In this document: piece by piece, positions 12,137 through 25,764 of the stretch | How the letters are laid out: each line of letters begins with the position of its first letter | How positions within the stretch are numbered: position 1 is the first letter of the stretch | Assembly (NCBI GenBank): GCA_964019415.1 | Contig: OZ025889.1 | Span: 843,501-907,500, forward strand | Origin: Ianthella basta | Lineage: Eukaryota; Porifera; Demospongiae; Verongiida; Ianthellidae | Length of the DNA: 64,000 nucleotides | Direction: 5' to 3' | The notes under the pieces: model-generated | What the model saw: the letters and a program-made list of their open reading frames with translations, nothing else | Told to the model about the DNA's origin: nothing | Database searches by the model: none | Translations under genes and position numbers: made by a program

Positions 12137-12268
12137 TAGTACGCACTACATCCGCCACTTACCCCCACTTGAAGCTAGAATACACATACTAAAAACAGTG
12201 GGACGGGCACACCACTTGTGCGGATATAGAATTCAAAGGGGATTTCCCACTGATTACGTCATGTGAAC
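12137..12268. promoter_or_regulatory. 132-bp bidirectional promoter with kappaB and CRE-like sites
   Basis: This is all the DNA between the ATG of the minus-strand ZU5-death gene and that of plus-strand kelch gene 3. It contains GGGGATTTCCC at 12238-12248, a perfect kappaB site, and TTACGTCA at 12254-12261, a CRE/ATF-like site. Shared control of both genes is inferred. Confidence 0.65.
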
Positions 12269-14798
12269 ATGGCCGTCTCACCAAAGGACTTTTTTCGATT
12301 GCACACCAGAAATGGTGGCTGTGGTACAATATACAGGGGACGGATGTACCTTTGGGGAGGCCAGTCATCTAGAAGGACAACTTCGGCCGAAGAATTTGGC
12401 GCAGATTCAGACGACAGTGACGGAGAGGCGGAGAGCAAGGAGATCGTTCTCCCGGTCGACCTCCCAGAAGAAAACGATCCCGATAGTGTGATGGATGTAT
12501 TTAACATTGAAGACAAGTTGTGGTGGCACTACCCGACACACGGCGATGTGCCTCGAATGGGTCTTGGCTCCCGCATGTGCGTCGTCAAGGGCTCCCTCTA
12601 CCTGTGCGGCGGGTGGAATAAATACGACTTTAGTTCGGATCTGTACCGACTCGACCTAAACACGTACGAGTGGAGGATGGTTGCCCTGAGCAACGACGTG
12701 AAGCCCACCCCTGTGTATCTCACAACCCTTATGGTCTATGAAGGAGTGATCTGCACCTTTGGTGGAGTTGGCCTAGCAGTCTCTGCAGAGAAGCTGGAAG
12801 AGTGTGGAGCGGAATACCATCAATATAGTACCATACCTAAACTTTGGGGCTGGAACAATGAGTACCACGAGTTCAGCATTAAAGAGCGTAAGTTACTTCT
12901 CCAGCACTCAGACCTTTGTATATTTGGTTCTATGGCTTGCACTCAGCTGTCCAAAGCTGAGAAAATATGCAGGTTCACTGACAGAGGGGCATCATTGTTC
13001 TTAGTTTGCTAACACCCACTCCTCTCTTCTTGCTCCCCAGGTTGCTGGACAGCTTACAAAGTGGCCAACCGCCCACCACCTGTCAGTGCTATGGATATGG
13101 TGATGGTTGATGACCACCGTGCTGTCCTTTACGGAGGTAGGACAGCAGAGGGCAGGCTCTGTCGTGTGTTCCTGTTCAATTTCCAAACAAGGGTGAGGCT
13201 CTTTAACAAGGCAGCAAAGATTGAAGCTGTACTAGCTTACATACTGAGAACACTAGTTACTATTTCAGCATCCACCCAAGAGAATACTGGGTCTGCCTGT
13301 GTGGCTGTATCGTATGTCCCATTAGGAGCTCTAGTGTTCCCTAAAGGGGTCTGGTGGCCATGCTTTATTGCAGGAAGATGTCAGATTCCTGGCATCACAT
13401 GACTCCCCCAAGATTGAGTCTGATGCAATCACGTTTCTGTCATTTTTATTACAATTAGCAAACAATTTGTTGCAGGGGGAGGTTCCCCTACTTTCTCAGT
13501 AGACTGATCCGTGGCAGCAATGGTCCTGTTTGTCTGCATGTAGGTGTGGCTTGAGCCGGCACGCCCCCCAGATGACCCAGCCATCCCTTGGCCTAGCATC
13601 AGGTCATTCCACACTCTGTCTTGCCTTCATGAGCCCAGCACAGTGGGGAAGATGGTGTACGGCCAACCAGTACACCAGAAGGTGCTTCTTCTTGGAGGAA
13701 AACATGACGATGACTGGATCTCACATGAGGAATGGCTGTTAGAAATTGTGGAAGACAACATTACTTGGAAAGAGGTACCTACCTAGCTATCATATGTGGT
13801 TATTTGGGGGGGGGGGGGGAATTTTGCACACTTAGCATTTATCGTTCACTGACTGCTCTTACTAATACCTTCAGGTTTTTCTTTCATCTGCAGCTCAACC
13901 TGGGTGTTAAGCCTCCTCGCTCTTGGCACATTGCCTGCACACACTACCCCTCCATGGGCCAGAGTGAGGTGCTGCTGTTTGGAGGAAATGTCCATGTCAA
14001 GCCTGGTGAAATGGAGAGAATGGACTATGCTGACCTGCAAATACTGAGCTGGGGTAGGTGGGTGCTTATTATTGTAAATGATACAATACAACCATATGCA
14101 TACAAGTTTTTGTGGGATATTGTTTTTGCGAATTTTACAAGTTAGTGGACATCCACGAAAAGAAAATCACGAATCTCCCTTCTGCCATCAGACATTAGGA
14201 CATTAGAACTGTGAAAGGAAGTTTAGAAATCCTCTGGCAAGGGGCATCTGTGAAAAATGTATGTGTCTTGCAATAATTTGTACACATATGTAATTATGGA
14301 ATACCGGTAGATTAAGGGGTGCTATGGTAACTTAGCCTGGTAGTGGGGTACATTATGAGTGGTGAACATTTATTCATGTCAGTCCTCATACTTACCTGCC
14401 TATTGAACCTTAGCACAGGGAACATTGTGTGTGTGTGGCACCTTGGACATGCGTTGTTGTTTGCATTCACTGCTACTAGTACAAATAGCAGTATTTTTTG
14501 TTGTTCCTAATGTGCTATGACAAGAGTACTCTTGGCTATGGTAACAAAGTCTTTCAAATTTCTGTCTAGTGACATTAATGCAAGAGTGCACACAATAGGA
14601 TACTCCTTCTTGTACCTGTTCACAGGTATTCCCAGACTCAGTGAGCTTTGTTTCCAGGCTGCCACTGTGCTGCAAGATGGCTGCCTGCAGTCTCTAGTGA
14701 GCAGAAATGTGCTTCCAGAAGCACTGGCAGCAGCAGTGAGGGACCACAGGAGGAAGATGAGGGTCTACCAGCCTCAGGCTATTGTCCTCCCTGAATGA
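12269..14798 (+). CDS. KLHDC2-like kelch protein 3
   Basis: Exons 12269-12887, 13041-13192, 13544-13774, 13894-14053 and 14626-14798 give 444 aa. The N-terminus MAVSPKDFFRLHTRNGG marks the gene 3/4 subgroup. The acidic blade-1 loop reads DSDDSDGEAESKE. Kelch blade 2 reads LYLCGGWNKY, a Tyr-to-Cys change against the other copies. Exon 3 opens with GTG (Val) where the paralogues have GAG, using the acceptor TGTAG. A GTG codon two codons before the ATG is in frame, but the ATG matches the paralogues. It shares its promoter with the ZU5-death gene on its left. It was duplicated with flanking DNA to produce gene 4, and the two are almost identical through intron 4. Confidence 0.85.
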
Positions 14799-15297
14799 AA
14801 TTAGGTGTTGTAAAGCATCTTCTTTCAATGTTGCATCTGTACATACATAGACGTATTTAAGCGATTCTCCCAATTTATGAATTAATCTCTTTAAATTACA
14901 CTCTGGCAACCAGAAAAGTTTTTTCTCAGCAAGACAATGTACATTGTTCATCTCATTTTAATCATCATTGTGTTATGTATTTGTAGGCATGCATCTTAAG
15001 AGCTACGTAGTATAATGACATGCAGTTTATTACCCTATATTTCACATATTAAATACATACTACACAGTGTCTGTGTATGTGTGGGTAGTTGGTACACAGT
15101 ACAAGATACAAAGGGTTAAACGAGTCCCATCTCTTCCAGTAAGTTCTGAGACACTCTGGGGTTTTCAGTCTCCTGTGAACACACAAATATCAGCCAATCA
15201 GAAGACAGTCACCAGCATAATTATTGTGAATCAATAAAATACTGCAATAGCAGAATGCATCTACAAACACCACTCATCACAACAAACAACACACTGC

Positions 15298-15300
<3 letters not shown>

Positions 15301-15383
<83 letters not shown>
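15301..15383. repeat. CA microsatellite at 5' splice site of truncated AP1S exon 5
   Basis: Pure CA tract, (GT)n on the coding strand, beginning exactly at the 5' splice site. The homologous tract in the intact gene is more than twice as long and interrupted. Confidence 0.9.
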
Positions 15384-15385
<2 letters not shown>

Positions 15386-15534
15386 CTTGTAGCATGTCTG
15401 CTGATGCAATGGCTTTATTGACTTGCTTCTTGCTTGTCTCTTGTACCATTCCTCCCAACAGAAACTCGTCCAACACAAAGTAAGCCTGCATGAGGTAAAG
15501 AGTGATTGAGAGTTATAGTATGCCAGCATGTGCG

Positions 15535-15621
15535 CGTGTGTGCGTGTGTGTGTATGTGTGTGTGTGTGTGTGCATGTGTTTGTGTGTGCATGTGTGCATG
15601 TGTGTGTGTGTGTGTGAGTGT
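15535..15621. repeat. GT microsatellite
   Basis: Interrupted GT/GC/AT repeat in intron 4 of the truncated AP1S copy. The counterpart in the intact gene is at about 20239-20300. Confidence 0.8.
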
Positions 15622-16387
15622 GCATAATTAATTCTCAGCTGAATAAAATACCTTTTTAAAGTTGAAAATGATGTCCAATTCACACACCTGAAGAAACGAG
15701 TAATAATCAGTGATCAATGGATAACACAACACTGAAAACAGCTAGTGCAAGCATTTGGAACACCAGAGTTACAGAACCGTATGCCACACACATGTACGCA
15801 AACATACGTACAGGTACACACACAGACTCACACACACGTACACAGAGACTCACACGTACACACACACTCGACTCACATTCCCAAAGTACTTGTCCAGTAG
15901 CTCCACAAACCTGTGAATCACTTCAAGTGTAACGAGCTCGTTGTCTCCTGGCTCAATGGCAGCCAGGAAGTACAGGCTAGCATACCTAAAAACGAAAACA
16001 ACAACAACAACAACAACAAAAAACAGCAACCAGCTAACAGCAATATACATAAAACAGGACCACCACTATTAAACATACGTACAGATTGTCAAAATTACAG
16101 CAAAACTAACTTGGATCAGTCCTAGAGTCCCCCTCTACACACATTACTACGCATACACAATCCCACATCCTTCAAACATGATCTTCAATGAATACTAGAG
16201 TGCTTGTCACACAATACAAAGAAGGCTATCCTTGCGACAATGTCTACCTCTCTAAGTCACTTCCTGATCTCCACCCCCCCCCCCCCATCCCCCTCAACCC
16301 GTACCTCTTGTAGATCACTTTAAGGTCCTTGTACACGAGGATATTGCACATCTTGGACCGCCTTGCCAGCACGGTCGAAATAAGCTC

Positions 16388-16398
16388 ATTTCACTTGC

Positions 16399-16456
<58 letters not shown>

Positions 16457-16463
16457 GACGTAC
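16388..16463. other. Duplication junction: AP1S exon 2 fused to CA repeat
   Basis: Immediately after the AP1S homology comes ATTTCACTTGCAAC, then a CA tract (about 16402-16454), then GTGACGTAC and the death-fold exon. The same 14-mer recurs at 16475-16488 inside that exon, so the breakpoint jumped back over the microsatellite. Confidence 0.8.
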
Positions 16464-16842
16464 CAGTAACCATTTCACTTGCAACATGCTCTTCTTCCAA
16501 CCTCTTCACGTCTACTCCTGTAGCCAATGCTGATAGCAACACATTATGGTTCTGTACGGCTGGCGCAGACTCCTTCAGAGCCAGAAAGAAACCTCGACGG
16601 AGGGCTTGCGTCTTTCGCGTTAACAAGGCTGGAAATGCTACCGCTGCATCGCCCTTCGTTTTCGTCTTCAATACTTCTTGACGTTTCTCACCGATTAACT
16701 GATATTTTACTAAAATGGGCAATACAATGTCCCAATCCGTGTGGCGTAGGACAGTGTCGTACATATCGCTGCGTAGAACCTGTGCCAGCCGATCATCTTA
16801 CTCCGGGCTCAGTTGTTTGGATACAGCATCCTTGCCCGCCAT
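16464..16842 (-). pseudogene. Death-fold first-exon copy with premature stop
   Basis: Duplicate of exon 1 of the ZU5-death gene at 8107-12136. The start MAGKDAVSKQLSPE is kept, but the next codon, CAA (Gln) in the parent, is TAA here. Two small in-frame deletions distinguish it as well (RKTQAL for RKKSQAL; ALATG for ALTKATG). No ZU5, UPA or death-domain exons follow. Downstream lies the CA repeat and the truncated AP1S, so it cannot encode the parent protein. Confidence 0.9.
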
Positions 16843-16973
16843 TAGTACGCACTACATCCGTTATTCCCTCCACTTGTAGCTAGAATACACATACTAAAAA
16901 CAGTGGGACGGGCACACCACTTGTGCGGATATAGAATTCAAAGGGGATTTCCCACTGATTACGTCATGTGAAC
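16843..16973. promoter_or_regulatory. Duplicated promoter of kelch gene 4 with kappaB site
   Basis: Copy of the bidirectional promoter at 12137-12268. GGGGATTTCCC at 16943-16953 and the following TTACGTCA are unchanged, although the minus-strand partner has become a pseudogene. Confidence 0.6.
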
Positions 16974-19407
16974 ATGGCCGTCTCACCAAAGGACTTTTTT
17001 CGATTGCACACCAGAAATGGTGGCTGTGGTACAATATACAGAGAACGGATGTACCTTTGGGGAGGACAGACGTCTAGAAGGACAACTCAGGCCGAAGAAT
17101 TTGGCGCAGATTCAGACGACAGTGACGGAGAGGCGGAAATTGTTGTCCCGGTCGACCTCCCGAAAGAAGAGGACCCTGATAGGGTGATAGATGTATTTGA
17201 CATTGGAGACAAGCTGTGGTGGCACTACCCGACACACGGCGATGTGCCTCGAATGGGTCTTGGCTCCCGCATGTGCGTCGTCAAGGGCTCCCTCTACCTG
17301 TACGGCGGGATGAATAAATACAACTTTAGTTCGGATCTATACCGACTCGACCTAAACACGTACGAGTGGAGGATGGTTGCCCTGAGCAACGACGTGAAGC
17401 CCACCCCTGTGTACCTCACAACACTTATGGTCTATGAAGGAGTGATCTGCACCTTTGGTGGAGCTGGTCTGGCAGTCACTGCAGAGAAGCTAGAAGAGAC
17501 TGGTGCAGAGTACCATCAGTACAGTACCACACCAAAACCTTGGGGCAGGAACAATGAGTACCACGAGTTCAGCATTAAAGATCGTACGTTACTTGTACTC
17601 CAACACTCTGATGTATCATCGTGTGGCTAGTTTTGTATATTTAGGTTCTATTACTTGCAGCACTCACAAGTTTGGCAGTAGCCAAAGCTGAGGAAACGAA
17701 CAGTTTCACTGACAGAGGGGCTCTAAGTTTGCTAACGCTTGCTCCTTTCTTCCTTCTCTGCAGGTTGCTGGACAGCTTACCAAGTGGCCAACCGCCCACC
17801 ACCTGTCAGTACTATGGATATGGTGATGGTTGACAACCACCGTGCTGTCCTTTATGGAGGCAGGACAGCACGACCAGGCAGACAGGAGACTGAATGGCTC
17901 CGTCGCATGTTCCTGTTCAATTTCCAAACAAGGGTGAGGCACCTTTGGCAAGTCAACAAGGAGTGTATATATACGTAGCTGTCTTTGTGTGCTTGTAAAT
18001 ACTGGTGCACACTCGAGGCTGTCTGGCCATATAAGCATACTTGTACATGTACACTGTGTATGTAACTTGTGCCATTGTCATGTATATTGTATAATATAAA
18101 GTAAGTGATGATGAACAGTCGGCACTGCTCCAAACCCTGCATGTAGGAGTGGCTTGAGCCAGCACGCCCCTCAGATGACCCAGCCATCCCTTGGCCAAGC
18201 CAAAGAGCATTCCACACTTTGTCTTGCCTTCATGAGCCCAGCACAGTGGGGAAGATGGTGTACGGCCAACCAATACACCAGAAGGTGCTTCTTCTTGGAG
18301 GAAAACATGACGACGCCTGTATCTCAAATGAAGAGTGGCTGTTGGAAATTGTGGAAGACAACATTACTTGGAAAAAGGTTTGGAAATAGGTGTTAACATT
18401 ATATTTCATTGCTTATATATCTTGGTAAAGTGTAAGTGTGCATGATTGAATGTTCACCGACTGCTCGTACTAATACCTTCTGCTTTATTTTTCTATCTGC
18501 AGCTCAACCTGGGTGTTAAGCCTCCTCGCTCTTGGCACATTGCCTGCACACACTACCCCTCCATGGGCCAGAGTGAGGTGCTGCTGTTTGGAGGAAATGT
18601 CCATGTCAAGCCTGGTGAAATGGAGAGAATGGACTATGCTGACCTGCAAATACTGAGCTGGGGTAGGTGGGTGCTTATTATTGTAAATGATACAATACAA
18701 CCATATGCATACAAGTTTTTGTGGGATATTGTTTTTGCGAATTTTACAAGTTAGTGGACGTTCACGAAAAGAAAATCATGAACCTCCCTTCTGTCAACAG
18801 ACATTAGGACATTAGAACTGTGAAAGGAAGTTTAGAAATCCTCCGGCAAGGGGCATCTGTGAAAAATGTATGTGTCTTGCAAAAATATGTACACATACGT
18901 AATTATGGAATACCGGTAGATTAAGGGGTGCTATGGTAACTTAACCTGGTAGTGGGGTACCACTGGAGTGGTGAACAGTTATTCATGTCAGTCCTCATAC
19001 TTACCTGCCTATTGAACCTTAGCACAGGGAACATTGTGTGTGTGTGGCACCTTGAACATGCGTTGTTGTTTGCATTCACTGCTACTAGTACAAATAGCAG
19101 TATTTTTTGTTGTTCCTAATGTGCTATGACAAGAGTACTCTTGGCTATGGTACCAAAGTCTTTCAAATTTCTGTCCAGTGACATGAATGCAAGAGTGCAC
19201 ATGATAGTAAACTCCTTCTTGTAACCGTACACAGGTGTTCCCAGACTCAGTGAGCTGTGTTTTCAGACTGCCACTGTGCTGCAAGATGGCTGCCTGCAGT
19301 CTCTAGTGAGCAGGAATGTGCTTCCAGAAGCACTGGCAGCAGCAGTGAGGGACCACAGGAGGAAGATGAGGGTGTACAAGCCTCAGGCTATTGTCCTCCC
19401 TGAATGA
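16974..19407 (+). CDS. KLHDC2-like kelch protein 4
   Basis: Exons 16974-17583, 17764-17933, 18147-18377, 18503-18662 and 19235-19407 join in frame to 447 aa. It is the tandem duplicate of gene 3 but diverges in two places. The acidic loop is three codons shorter (GEAEIVVPVDL). The blade in exon 2 carries six extra codons (RPGRQETE, between GGRTA and WLRRMF). The blade-2 motif reads LYLYGGMNKY, with Met for Trp. The donor of exon 1 is GTACGT and that of exon 3 is GTTTGG, both weaker than in the paralogues. All frames are open. Confidence 0.83.
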
Positions 19408-19640
19408 AATTAGGTGTCGTAAAGCAGCTTCTTGCAATGTTGCATCTGTACATACATTGATGTATTTAAGCAATTCTCCCAATTTATGAATTAATCTCCT
19501 TAAATTACATTCTGGCAACCAGAAAAAAGTTTTCTTCTCAGCAAGACAATGTACATTGTTCATATCATAAATTTTAATCATCATTGTGTTATGTATTTGT
19601 AGGCATGCATCTTAGAGCTACGTAGTATAATGACATGCAG

Positions 19641-19646
19641 TTTATT
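19641..19646 (-). terminator. Poly(A) signal AATAAA of AP1S
   Basis: AATAAA on the minus strand, 76 bp beyond the AP1S stop. It is conserved in the truncated copy at 15025-15030. Confidence 0.5.
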
Positions 19647-19722
19647 ACCCTATATTTCACATATTAAATACATACTACACAGTGTCTGTGTATGTGTGGG
19701 TAGTTGTACAAGATACAAAGGG

Positions 19723-21349
<1,627 letters not shown>

Positions 21350-21446
21350 TGTGCCTTTGGTACAATTGGGGAAGCCCCTGTTATTAGTCAGACGTGCTCT
21401 CGACGCGTGCTTTCATTTTGCGTGTCCGTTCATTGAGCTTGAGAGC
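21350..21446. promoter_or_regulatory. Bidirectional promoter of AP1S and ZRSR2
   Basis: Only 97 bp separate the two divergent start codons, so the genes must share promoter sequence. No kappaB site is seen, unlike in the kelch promoters. Confidence 0.6.
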
Positions 21447-24400
21447 ATGGACATGACTGCTCCAGCTGATCAGGAGACTGGACCTGTTCTCGCGTCGGAC
21501 AAATGGAAGAGTTTAAGGTGCGCGCTAGGTGGTAGAAGGTATTGGTAAGCGTTCACTGTACCTGTGTCCCTTTTGCTGCTCTACAGCCACGCGGAGAGGA
21601 GGAAATTCTGCAAAAAGAGGCGAAGGCACCACAAACGGGTGTCTCTAGCTCGTGAGAGAGAAGCAGAAGAAAGAGAAGGTGAACAGGGACAGGACATGCA
21701 AAGTATTCAAACCCTCAAACATTATCTCGTATTGTTAGCACAGCATAGGATGTGAAGATTAGCTGGTTTCAATGCATAGCATGTTTTGAGATGATGTTCT
21801 CTTGTTCTGTTCCTACAGCTCTGAGGAAGCTACAAAGCAGTCCGGGATACTTGTAAGCTGTTGTAATCTTAACTCAAATTTCATTTTGTGTGCATTTTTC
21901 ATATCCAGGCTGTCAGTAGTGGAAATGTTGCCAGGAGTAACTGTCATACTGTATCTTTCAAATTCCTTCCTTGGCACATCTTACCAGATCTTACCAAATC
22001 TTACCTTGTTGTATCTTGTCTGTTCATGGTACACTGTACGTAGCTGATAGGATGCTGGTTAATATTACCATTTATGTTTTCTAATCTATTCATGGTATAT
22101 TTGTGATTGTACGAAGACTTTTGTATTGTTGTGTGTTTGCAGTGACAGGTTGAAGGAGGAGGCAAGGCTTGAGGAAGAGAGAGAGAGGAAGGAGGAAATT
22201 GAGAGGTAACTATCTATTTCACATCTGTTATTGTATGCTACAATTCTGTGTGATGCACTCACTTCAATGTGGAGCTACCTACATATACCCACATCCCGAT
22301 AATGGTATTTATTAGTGTGATCTTTCCTAAGTGTATTCATTGGATGAGGTCAGGTGGAGGTCATGTGACCATCCTTTCAGCTCTGGTTTTGTAGCAGAAC
22401 AGTACCAGATGTACGTATCAATATTTACCCACACTTGAGCAGTGGGCCACACCTGCATGAGCAGTGGGCCACACTTGAGCTTATTTATTCAGTTTGTGAG
22501 CATTTGTGATGTGGTGCAAAATATATGTCATGCTCTTGAGAGTTGTGCAGTGTTTTTTGCTTTTGTCACTTTGCTGCTTTCTACTGTTGCAGGCAGTACC
22601 AACATGAGCTGTGGTTGAGGCGCGAGACGCTAGCTCAGGTGGAGTTTAGGAAGAAGAAACAAGCTGAGGAAAGGGTGGCTAAAGCCAGGGAGGAGAGGGA
22701 GGTGTGTGGATAGAAATTGTGTCACAGTGTCACCACCTGACCCCTAACCTGTCCCTGCTGTCCCCCTGTCCCCCTGTCCCTCTACCTGTCCCCCTGTCCC
22801 CCTGCCCCCCCTGTCCCACCACCTGTCCCCCTGTCCCCCCACCTGTCCCCCTGTCTCTCCACCTGTCCCCCTGTCCCCCCTGTCCCACCACCTGTCCCCC
22901 CGTCCCCCCTGTCCCCTGTCCCTCCACCTGTCCCCCTGTCCCCCTGTCCCTCCACCTGTCCCCCCTGTCCCCTCACCTGTCCCCCTGTTCCTCCATTTGT
23001 CCCCCTGTCCCCCCTGTCCCTCCACCTGTCCCCCCACCTGTCCCCCCTGTCCCTCCACCTGTCCCCCCTTCCCCCTGTCCCTCTACCTATTCCCCTTGTC
23101 CCCCCTGTCCCACCACCTGTCCCCCTGTCCCCCCGTCCCCCCTGTCCCCTGTCCCTCCACCTGTCCCCCTGTCCCCCTGTCCCTCCACCTGTCCCCCCTG
23201 TCCCCTCACCTGTCCCCCTGTCCCTCCATTTGTCCCCCTGTCCCCTGTCCCTCCACCTGTCCCCCTGTCCCCCCTGTCCCACCACCTGTCCCCCTGTCCC
23301 CCCGTCCCCCTGTCCCCCTGTCCCCCGTCCCCCCTGTCCCCTGTCCCTCCACCTGTCCCCCTGTCCCCTGTCCCTCTACCTGTCCCCCTGTCCCCCCTGT
23401 CCCACCACCTGTCCCCCTGTCCCCCCTGTTCCCTGTCCCACCACCTGTCCCCCTGTCCCCCTGTCCCTCCACCTGTCCCCCCTGTCCCCTCACCTGTCCC
23501 CTGTCCCTCCATTTGTCCCCCTGTCCCCCCTGTCCCCCCACCTGTCCCCCCTGTCCCTCCTGTCCCCCCTTCCCCCTGTCCCTCTACCTATTCCCCCTGT
23601 CCCCCCTGTTCCTCCTGTCCCCCCACCTGTCCCCCTTGTCCCTCCACCTGTCCCCCTGTCCCCCTTGTCCCTCCACCTGTCTCTCTGTCCCCCTTTCCCT
23701 CCACCTGTCCCCCTGTCCCTCCTGTCCCCCCACCTGTCCTCCTGTCTCCCTGTCCCCCCACTTGTCCCCCTGTCCCTCCACCTGTCCCCCCTGTCCCCCC
23801 GTCCCCCCGTCCCCCTGTCCCCCCACCTGTCCCCCCTTTCCCTCCACCTGTCCCCCCACCTGTCCCCCCTGTCCCTCCACCTGTCCCCCCTGTCCCTCCT
23901 GTCCCCCCTTCCCCCTGTCCCTCTACCTATTCCCCTTGTCCCCCTTGTCCCTCCTGTCCTCCCACCTGTCCCCCTTGTCCCTCCACCTGTCCCCCTGTCC
24001 CTCTGTCCCTCCCGTCCCCCCACCTGTCCCCCTTGTCCCTCCACCTGTCCCCCTGTCCCCCTGTTCCTCCCGTCCCCCCCACCTGTCCCCCCACCTGTCC
24101 CCCCTTTCCCTCCACCTGTCCCCCTACCTGTCCCCCCTGTCCCTCCTGTCCCCCCTGTCCCTCCTGTCCCCCCTTCCCCCTGTTCCTCTACCTATTCCCC
24201 TATTCCCCCCTGTCCCCCTGTCCCTCCACCTATCCCTCCTGTCCCCCCCCCCCCCCCTGTATCCCCTGTCCCCCCGTTCCCCCTGTCCCCCACCTGTCCC
24301 CCTTGTCCCTCCACCTGTCCCCTTGTCCCCCCTGTCCCCCCTGTCCCTCCTGTTCCCCCCCTGTATCCCCTGTCCCTCCTGTCCCCCACCTGTCCCCCTT

Positions 24401-25698
24401 GTCCCTCCACCTGTCCCCCTGTCCCTCTGTCCCTCCCGTCCCCCCACCTGTCCCCCTTGTCCCTCCACCTGTCCCCCTGTCCCCCTGTTCCTCCCGTCCC
24501 CCCCACCTGTCCCCCTTTCCCTCCACCTGTCCCCCCACCTGTCCCCCCTTTCCCTCCACCTGTCCCCCTACCTGTCCCCCCTGTCCCTCCTGTCCCCCTT
24601 CCCCCTGTTCCTCTACGTACCTATTCCCCTCTTCTCCCCTGTCCCTCCTGTCCCCCCACCTGTTCCCCTGTCCCTCCACCTATCCCTCCTGTCCCCCCAC
24701 CTGTCCCTCCACCTGTCCCCCCGTCCCCCCTGTCCCCCCACCTGCCTCCCTTGTCCCTCCACCTGTCTCCTTGTCCCCCCTGTCCCTCCTGTTCCCCCCC
24801 TGTATCCCCTGTCCCCCCGTTCCCCCTGTCCCCCACCTGTCCCCCTTGTCCCTCCACCTGTCCCCTTGTCCCCCCTGTCCCTCCTGTTCCCCCCCTATAT
24901 CCCCTGTCCCTCCTGTCCCCCACCTATCCCCCCTGTCCCTCTACCTATCCCCCTTGTCCCTGTCCCTCCTGTCCCACCACCTGTCCCCCCTGTCCCCCCT
25001 GTCCCCCAACCCGTCCCCCTGTCCCCTGTCCCCCTGTCCCCCTGTCCCTTCACCTGGCCCCCCTTTCTCCCTGGATGTGTGTATTCTGCAGAAACTTATT
25101 CGTGAGGAGTGGGAGGCACTTCAGAGCAAGGAGAAGGAAGAGGACGATAGGAAGGCAATGGAACGGGAGAGGAAAGAGGTGACACGGATGATCCGGGGCT
25201 AGTCCCACCTTCATCCATGTCAATAGCTGTACTGTAGTATCCTCCTTGTTTGTGTGTGTGAAGTGTGAGGGGTGAGGGCGGAGGGGGAGTGAGGGGTGAG
25301 GGAGGGAGTGGGAGAGGTGGGAAGGAGAGAGGAGTGAAGAAGGGAGACTCAGAGTGGTAGAGAGAGTAAAAGGTGCAACGATTTGCGGTAGTAGCATGTC
25401 AGGACTGTCTTACTGTATTCTAAAGGGGCAGGTATTAAATGTGCATACGTCACACATACACACATACGTATCGCATTTGTTTGTGCATCATACCACACAC
25501 AGAATGGTATGTATTGTGTGTATGTATATGCTAGTGGTGTGTGTTGTATTATTGTACTGTGTTGGGTGGCCACCGAGGGCAGTGTCCTGCCTTGGGAATG
25601 AGGGGTGTTTGTCTGTCTTGTTCTCTTTAACTTGCCTCGTTTGCCACACCAGGCACTGCTACAAGAAGCACTCACTCTTGATCAGCAGGAACCTGCAG

Positions 25699-25764
<66 letters not shown>

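Larger units (their letters stand above)
11740..16387. repeat. Tandem duplication, left copy (about 4.7-kb unit)
   Basis: This runs from the CA repeat at exon 1 of the ZU5-death gene, through the promoter and kelch gene 3, into AP1S exon 2. It is matched in order and orientation by 16388-21072, a unit of about 4.68 kb. Copied introns are nearly identical, for example 14054-14300 against 18663-18910. The left copy lacks the two 5'-most AP1S coding exons. Confidence 0.85.
15116..16387 (-). pseudogene. Truncated AP1S (AP-1 sigma) copy
   Basis: Copies of AP1S exons 6 to 3 (15116-15172, 15384-15485, 15652-15687, 15877-15985) and part of exon 2 (16305-16387). The homology stops inside exon 2 at TAAGCTC, where the duplication junction abuts unrelated sequence. 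The start codon exon and the N-terminal half of exon 2 are missing. Splice sites remain. Exon 4 carries a Glu-to-Lys change (NFEK to NFKK) and exon 2 has Val-to-Ile (KVIYK). Without a 5' end it is most likely non-functional. Confidence 0.85.

Noticed and set aside
16315-16764. Chimeric death-fold/AP1S protein reading through the CA repeat
   Set aside because: The AP1S part is in the wrong frame and the native start is cut by a stop at codon 15. It is a duplication-junction artefact.
22704-25202. Open frames of up to 832 codons rich in Pro/Ser/Cys, and Gly/Arg/Gln frames on the other strand
   Set aside because: They arise from a stop-free minisatellite inside ZRSR2 intron 5, whose flanking exons splice in frame without it.
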